From positions 1 through 49,885 of the forward strand of contig JAJFIQ010000018.1 in the NCBI GenBank assembly GCA_021774785.1: a stretch of DNA of 49,885 bases, given 5' to 3'. The translations under genes and the position numbers were made by a program. Positions within the stretch are counted from its first letter, which is position 1. Every line of letters begins with the position of its first letter. The DNA comes from Emcibacter sp. Its GTDB lineage: Bacteria; Pseudomonadota; Alphaproteobacteria; Sphingomonadales; Emcibacteraceae. Below, one piece after another: positions 45,905 through 49,885 of this stretch. A model generated the notes under the pieces. It was not told where the DNA came from, did not search any database, and saw nothing but the letters and a program-made list of their open reading frames with translations.

Positions 45905-48209
45905 TTATAGTTTCCTTTTTCTTATCAAAATACAAAAGTATGACGGGCAAGAGCAGGAAATCAATGACCAATGCGGCCCCTATAACCAATGCCGTCAAGG
46001 CACCCATCTTTGAATTCATGGAAAAATCCGACAACATCAAAGAACTAAACCCTACGATCAATACCAATGACGATACCCACAGAGCTTTTCCAACCATGGA
46101 AAAGGCATAACGTACAGCATCTTCAGAATGAAGACCGCGTTCACGCTTGCCGCGCAGGTATTTGCTTAGGAAATGAACCGTACAATCCACAATCAACCCA
46201 AGCGCCGTTGCCGTCACGCTGGCGGCAAACATGCCCAGTTCTCCATTAATAACCGCCCATATGGCAAAGGCCACAACAACGGGCATAATATTGGGTACAA
46301 GGCTGATCATACCAATTTTAAAACTACGTAACGCCACCACCAGACACGCTGAAATCAATATAAAAGCAATTCCGGTCCCCCAGAACATACTATCAAAAGT
46401 CCGTTTGGTCAGAAAAGCGAAGATCAAATTCACGCTGGTCCCTCCCCGTGACTGCATCTCGGGCGGCGCATTATTGGCCAGCCAATCCTCTGCCTTGTAT
46501 TTCAGATCTTTCATCACCCCAGTATTGATATTTGCCAAAATTACCGTGAGGCGTGTCGCAGATTTACCCACATCAATCTGGTTATTAAGGTCCAGACCGT
46601 ATGGCAGGGACATTTCATACAATAAAAGATATTGAGCCGCCAGTTCACGATTATCAGGAAGCCTATAAAATTCAGGATTATCGCCGTTCATATTTTTATT
46701 GAGCCGCTTCATGACATCAGTAAAAACCAAAACATGTCGGACTTCCGGTTGTTGTTCGAACCAGGTAGCAAACTCCTCAAGTTTTTTAAGATAAGCCGGA
46801 TTGGCTATGCCGCCATCTTCGCCGGATGGCACCGAAAACTCAATCGTATATGTCCCTGTCAGATTATCCATCAGAAAGTCCGTATCCAGCCGGAACTGTA
46901 GATTTTTACTGAAAAATTCAACAAATTTATCATTATAAATTAGCTTTGGTATCAAGGCTGCGGAGATAGCAATCACAACCACTGATCCCACGAGAATATT
47001 TCTTCTCTGGCGCATGATCCACTCAACATAGCGTGACATATAACTGTCTTTGTAATGCGTCTGCCCATTTGATTTCATGGGGATAATAGACATCAAAGCT
47101 GGCAATAATGTGATTGAGAGAAACCAAGCCGCCATAACACCGAATGCTGAGACATTTCCGAACTCCCGAAATGGCGGGCTGTCATTGAAATTCAGGCTCA
47201 TAAATCCAATCACAGTCGTCAGTGATGTCAAAAACACGGGTTGCATATTTATCCGCAAGCTTTCTATGGTCGCCACTTTCCGGTCGGACCCTTTACGTAA
47301 TTCCCCGAAATACGTAAGCAACAAATGAATAGCATCTGCCACCGAAATGGTCAGAATAACGACAAAAGAATTAACCGATACCCCATTCAGCCCCCACCCA
47401 ATATGCCCTGCAACACCGATGGCGGCAGCAACTGAAAGAAACACAACAATCATCGTACAGATCATGCCAGCGAATGACCGGATGAATAGAAAAATTGTCA
47501 AGGCCAGCAAAGCATACATCAAAGGAAATAATACTTTCATATCATGTTGTGCCGCCTCAGCAAAAGTAATGGACATCATTACATTGCCACTTAACGCAAT
47601 ATGAACGCCGGAATTTTCACCACGGGCAGCCTCTGCCATCTCCCGGACTTGCTTTACGACTTTTATTAATGTGCTCTCTTCGGTATCCGGTGTTTCAACC
47701 GTTATGATAATTTGTGTGGTCTTACCATCTTCTGAAACCAGCCTGTTAATAAGGGTGGGTTCAGATAAAGATACTGCACGAATAAGGTCCAATTGCTTTT
47801 GATCCAGATTATTCGGGTCCTCCACCAGGTCCTCAACAATCATGTCATCTTCTTCAGACCTTGTATGTTGATAATTAGACAGAGAATCCACGCGAATAGC
47901 ATAGGGGACCATCCAGGACTTTTCTGTGAGATCATGAACGAGCCCTAAGAATTTTTTATTATAAATATCGCCATTATCGGGTTTCAGGATGACGGAAACC
48001 GTATCTACCTTACTATAGGTACGTTCAAGCTCATCCTGTGCCGCTAATTGTGGGTTATCCGGACCGAAAAATGCCCTATAGTCGCTGGAGAAATATATAT
48101 TTTTCGCCCCATATGCCATAAGAAAGATCGCAACAAATGAGACAAGCAGTACCAGCCATGGTCTGCGCACGATAAATTCCCCATAAGAAACCACTGGATT
48201 TCTTGTCAC
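45897..48209 (-). CDS. MMPL/RND superfamily transporter (HAE3-like)
   Basis: This is a proton-driven inner-membrane transporter with a lipid or amphiphile as likely cargo, like HpnN (hopanoids) and mycobacterial MmpL proteins. The 770 residues repeat twice the pattern of one helix, a large periplasmic domain and five helices. First helix about 18-36; helix clusters near 225-375 (with VSVADAIHLLLTYF) and 600-765 (with GLIVDCTVHFLSKYL). Acidic residues in those helix motifs are the expected proton relay. Translation begins at GTG 48209 behind a TTGACA promoter. Its stop overlaps the LolA-like start, so pump and carrier are co-expressed. Confidence 0.9.
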   Translation of the reverse strand: MTRNPVVSYGEFIVRRPWLVLLVSFVAIFLMAYGAKNIYFSSDYRAFFGPDNPQLAAQDELERTYSKVDTVSVILKPDNGDIYNKKFLGLVHDLTEKSWMVPYAIRVDSLSNYQHTRSEEDDMIVEDLVEDPNNLDQKQLDLIRAVSLSEPTLINRLVSEDGKTTQIIITVETPDTEESTLIKVVKQVREMAEAARGENSGVHIALSGNVMMSITFAEAAQHDMKVLFPLMYALLALTIFLFIRSFAGMICTMIVVFLSVAAAIGVAGHIGWGLNGVSVNSFVVILTISVADAIHLLLTYFGELRKGSDRKVATIESLRINMQPVFLTSLTTVIGFMSLNFNDSPPFREFGNVSAFGVMAAWFLSITLLPALMSIIPMKSNGQTHYKDSYMSRYVEWIMRQRRNILVGSVVVIAISAALIPKLIYNDKFVEFFSKNLQFRLDTDFLMDNLTGTYTIEFSVPSGEDGGIANPAYLKKLEEFATWFEQQPEVRHVLVFTDVMKRLNKNMNGDNPEFYRLPDNRELAAQYLLLYEMSLPYGLDLNNQIDVGKSATRLTVILANINTGVMKDLKYKAEDWLANNAPPEMQSRGGTSVNLIFAFLTKRTFDSMFWGTGIAFILISACLVVALRSFKIGMISLVPNIMPVVVAFAIWAVINGELGMFAASVTATALGLIVDCTVHFLSKYLRGKRERGLHSEDAVRYAFSMVGKALWVSSLVLIVGFSSLMLSDFSMNSKMGALTALVIGAALVIDFLLLPVILLYFDKKKETINA

Positions 48210-48242
48210 TTTCCGACCCCGCCTTATTATTTAAATAAAGCG

Positions 48243-48270
48243 ATGTTAACACAGAAAACATTAATGTCAA
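48243..48270 (-). promoter_or_regulatory. Promoter of the MMPL and LolA-like operon
   Basis: On the minus strand a perfect TTGACA (48270-48265) and TAACAT (48248-48243) are 16 nt apart, about 35 nt before the GTG start. Confidence 0.5.
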
Positions 48271-48306
48271 AAAGCAATATATGAAATTTTTAAAAATCGG
48301 AGTAAT

Positions 48307-48338
48307 AAAAAAAAGGCGTCTCTATCGAAACGCCTTTT
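48307..48338 (-). terminator. Rho-independent terminator of the RTX gene
   Basis: On the minus strand AAAAGGCGT pairs with ACGCCTTTT (48338-48330 and 48319-48311) around a ten-base loop, followed by a run of T. It lies 24 nt after the RTX stop and insulates the MMPL promoter. Confidence 0.85.
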
Positions 48339-48361
48339 ATACTTTTCTCTCTCTTGGTAAC

Positions 48362-49885
48362 CTACCAGACTATCTTCTCGATACCATCAAAATCAATGGT
48401 CCCGCCATCATCAAAGGTAATGGTACCAGAAGCATCTTCAGACAAGAGTATCTCATCCAGATTTTCATCAGTAGATAAAATTGTTGAACCATTATCAAGC
48501 GTCAATGTCCATCCCTGTTGGGGGTCAGAACTAGTGAAGCCATCCAGTTGAATAACATCCGTCCAACCATCAGCACTGCCACCGGAAACTGTATCACTTC
48601 CTTCATTGACCCCGAAAATAAATGTATCGTCACCATGACCACCAATTAAAATGTCATCGCCGGTACCTCCAACAAGCACATCATTATGCATGCCCCCATC
48701 TAAAGTATCATTGCCTGTACCACCATAAAGAATGTCATTATGATTTTCACCTTCCAACGTATCGTTACCAGTGCCGCCATAAAGGATATCATCATGATTA
48801 CCACCTTCTAATTCATCATCGCCGTCTCCGCCGCTAATATATTGACTATGAACACCACCTTCCAGATCGTTGTCTCCACCATCACCATTGATGACCTCAT
48901 AGTTAGGGGGAATATCCGAAGGAGGCGTATCATGACCAACTCCTGAGCCAGTCGAGCTTTGACTACCCTGATCTGCAATGGCAATAGATATGGATTGGGT
49001 TGTGGTTGCTGTATCGCCATTACTGGCTTCAGTGGATGTGGCCGTAACCTGAAGGTTAAAATCAGGCGTTCCTTCAGATACCATAACTGTTAGACTGTTA
49101 TTATCCCAGCCAGAAATATCTACCGAATTATCACCGGTTGATGCTGTGAATATGTTAACACCATCCGATAATACAGCACCATCAGGAATATCTGAAATAG
49201 CTAAAGCTAAACTTTCTGAATTGTCCATATCAGTTAAAGCTGAGGATATTTCAATATCAATAGGTTTATCAAAAACATATCCTGTCTGCTCTATATGAAT
49301 ATTATCAAGCAACCCTCCAACAGAATTATTATCTGTTGCTCTGAATTCAAGTTTTGCCGAACTATCGCCAGCAGTTACATCATAAGAATAATTTTGCCAG
49401 TCAAAACTACTACCCGGCGTAATCGTATCAATTAACGCTCCATCCCAATAAATTTCAATAGCAGAATCAGATTCCCCGTAACCTTGTCTGGCCGATATAT
49501 CAAATGAGATAGTAAAGGTTTCCCCTGCCTGAGTGGCAATATTTTGGTAGAGATTTGATGCCTCCCCTGTATTTCCTTCTAACTCAATTACATTATTAGA
49601 AAAATCTGAACCACCATAAGTTGTTTCCTTGCCAACCTCAATTTTTCCATCTGAATTATCTGTCTCCCACCCAATATCTCCTGCATCAATTCGCCCCCAA
49701 GAACCTCCAAAACTGGTATCTTCGACATCAGAAATGGGGGTAAAATTTTGACCTATTTCCACATTTAATATAGGTGAATCTGCAACCGCCGTCACATCAA
49801 TCACCGCTGTGCCCGAACTACTCGTGGTGCCGTCAGATACCGTGAAGGACAGCGGTATATCGGTACCGTTATAATCCGCCGCCGG
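48362..49885 (-). CDS. C-terminal part of a large RTX (hemolysin-type Ca-binding) secreted protein
   Basis: The frame is open through the right edge of the window, so this is a fragment. Visible parts, from the N-terminal side: a cadherin/VCBS-like end (SFTVSDGTTSSS), a jelly-roll-like module (about 25-160 from the GTG at 49804), a second beta-sandwich repeat (about 180-280), a low-complexity linker, ten nonapeptide RTX repeats (48611-48886), and a C-terminal region ending DFDGIEKIVW with an uncleaved type I secretion signal character. Such proteins leave through a type I secretion system and fold on Ca2+ outside the cell, often as adhesins. No secretion genes are in the window. Confidence 0.85.
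   Translation of the reverse strand, partial: PAADYNGTDIPLSFTVSDGTTSSSGTAVIDVTAVADSPILNVEIGQNFTPISDVEDTSFGGSWGRIDAGDIGWETDNSDGKIEVGKETTYGGSDFSNNVIELEGNTGEASNLYQNIATQAGETFTISFDISARQGYGESDSAIEIYWDGALIDTITPGSSFDWQNYSYDVTAGDSSAKLEFRATDNNSVGGLLDNIHIEQTGYVFDKPIDIEISSALTDMDNSESLALAISDIPDGAVLSDGVNIFTASTGDNSVDISGWDNNSLTVMVSEGTPDFNLQVTATSTEASNGDTATTTQSISIAIADQGSQSSTGSGVGHDTPPSDIPPNYEVINGDGGDNDLEGGVHSQYISGGDGDDELEGGNHDDILYGGTGNDTLEGENHNDILYGGTGNDTLDGGMHNDVLVGGTGDDILIGGHGDDTFIFGVNEGSDTVSGGSADGWTDVIQLDGFTSSDPQQGWTLTLDNGSTILSTDENLDEILLSEDASGTITFDDGGTIDFDGIEKIVW
48611..48886 (-). repeat. RTX nonapeptide block with alternating Gly and His units
   Basis: Ten consecutive units read in order GDGGDNDLE, GGVHSQYIS, GGDGDDELE, GGNHDDILY, GGTGNDTLE, GENHNDILY, GGTGNDTLD, GGMHNDVLV, GGTGDDILI, GGHGDDTFI. 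Every second unit from the second through the eighth has His where the consensus GGxGxDxLx has Gly; the tenth has His one residue earlier. The period is therefore 18 residues, one full turn of a beta-roll. Confidence 0.85.

Noticed and set aside
48611-48886. Regular spaced repeats suggesting a CRISPR array
   Set aside because: The 27-nt periodicity is the coding sequence of RTX nonapeptides within an intact frame; there are no identical direct repeats with unrelated spacers.

Overview
This window reads as a stretch of chromosome from a free-living alphaproteobacterium of moderate GC content. The evidence is: a LexA with a promoter-overlapping GAAC-N7-AAAC box (a near match to the alphaproteobacterial SOS operator), the gene order lexA-comEC-gltX-gltA, the short prolyl-tRNA synthetase without an editing domain, a ribosomal protein S2 with a long Ala/Glu/Lys tail, a two-subunit glycine decarboxylase, and the proS-lolC-lolD-dnaE and ispH-thrB-rnhA gene strings. 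I cannot fix the order; Emcibacter- or Kordiimonas-like marine bacteria are a guess. Nearly everything is core genome. I saw no tRNA, rRNA, CRISPR array, prophage or intact insertion sequence.

Layout. Positions 1-6300: lexA (+), comEC (-), gltX and gltA (+). Positions 6348-17482 (-): the classic envelope and translation cluster, transcribed rpsB-tsf-pyrH-frr-uppS-cdsA-dxr-rseP-bamA-skp-fabZ-gloA. The lipid A genes lpxD, lpxA, lpxI and lpxB, which normally sit around fabZ, are absent here. Positions 17660-25987 (-): a Nudix hydrolase, a pair of REP-like palindromes, then proS-lolC-lolD-dnaE and a secreted hypothetical protein. Positions 26278-29580 (-): two exported peptide hydrolases, an S10 carboxypeptidase and a gamma-glutamyltransferase. 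Positions 29669-34531 (-): sppA-ispH-thrB-rnhA-ankyrin, tightly packed. Positions 34632-40586 (+): a promoter, a tandem glycine riboswitch, the operon gcvT-gcvH-gcvPA-gcvPB and a serine hydrolase. Positions 40601-49885 (-): comM, a membrane-anchored hypothetical protein, an AMIN-domain outer-membrane barrel, a LolA-like periplasmic protein, an MMPL/RND transporter, and the C-terminal part of a large RTX protein that runs off the window.

The most interesting region is 43047-48209. An MMPL/RND (HAE3-like) inner-membrane pump and a LolA-fold periplasmic carrier overlap in one operon, and an outer-membrane barrel with a peptidoglycan-binding-type AMIN domain lies just downstream. Together they have the parts of an envelope-spanning lipid or amphiphile exporter. 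Other items worth a second look are the loss of lpx genes from their usual locus, RTX repeats that alternate between the normal GGxGxD unit and a His-bearing unit, the multibranched insertion in glycine aptamer 2, a perfect 20-bp palindrome between comEC and gltX, and an unexplained structured spacer at 26097-26260.
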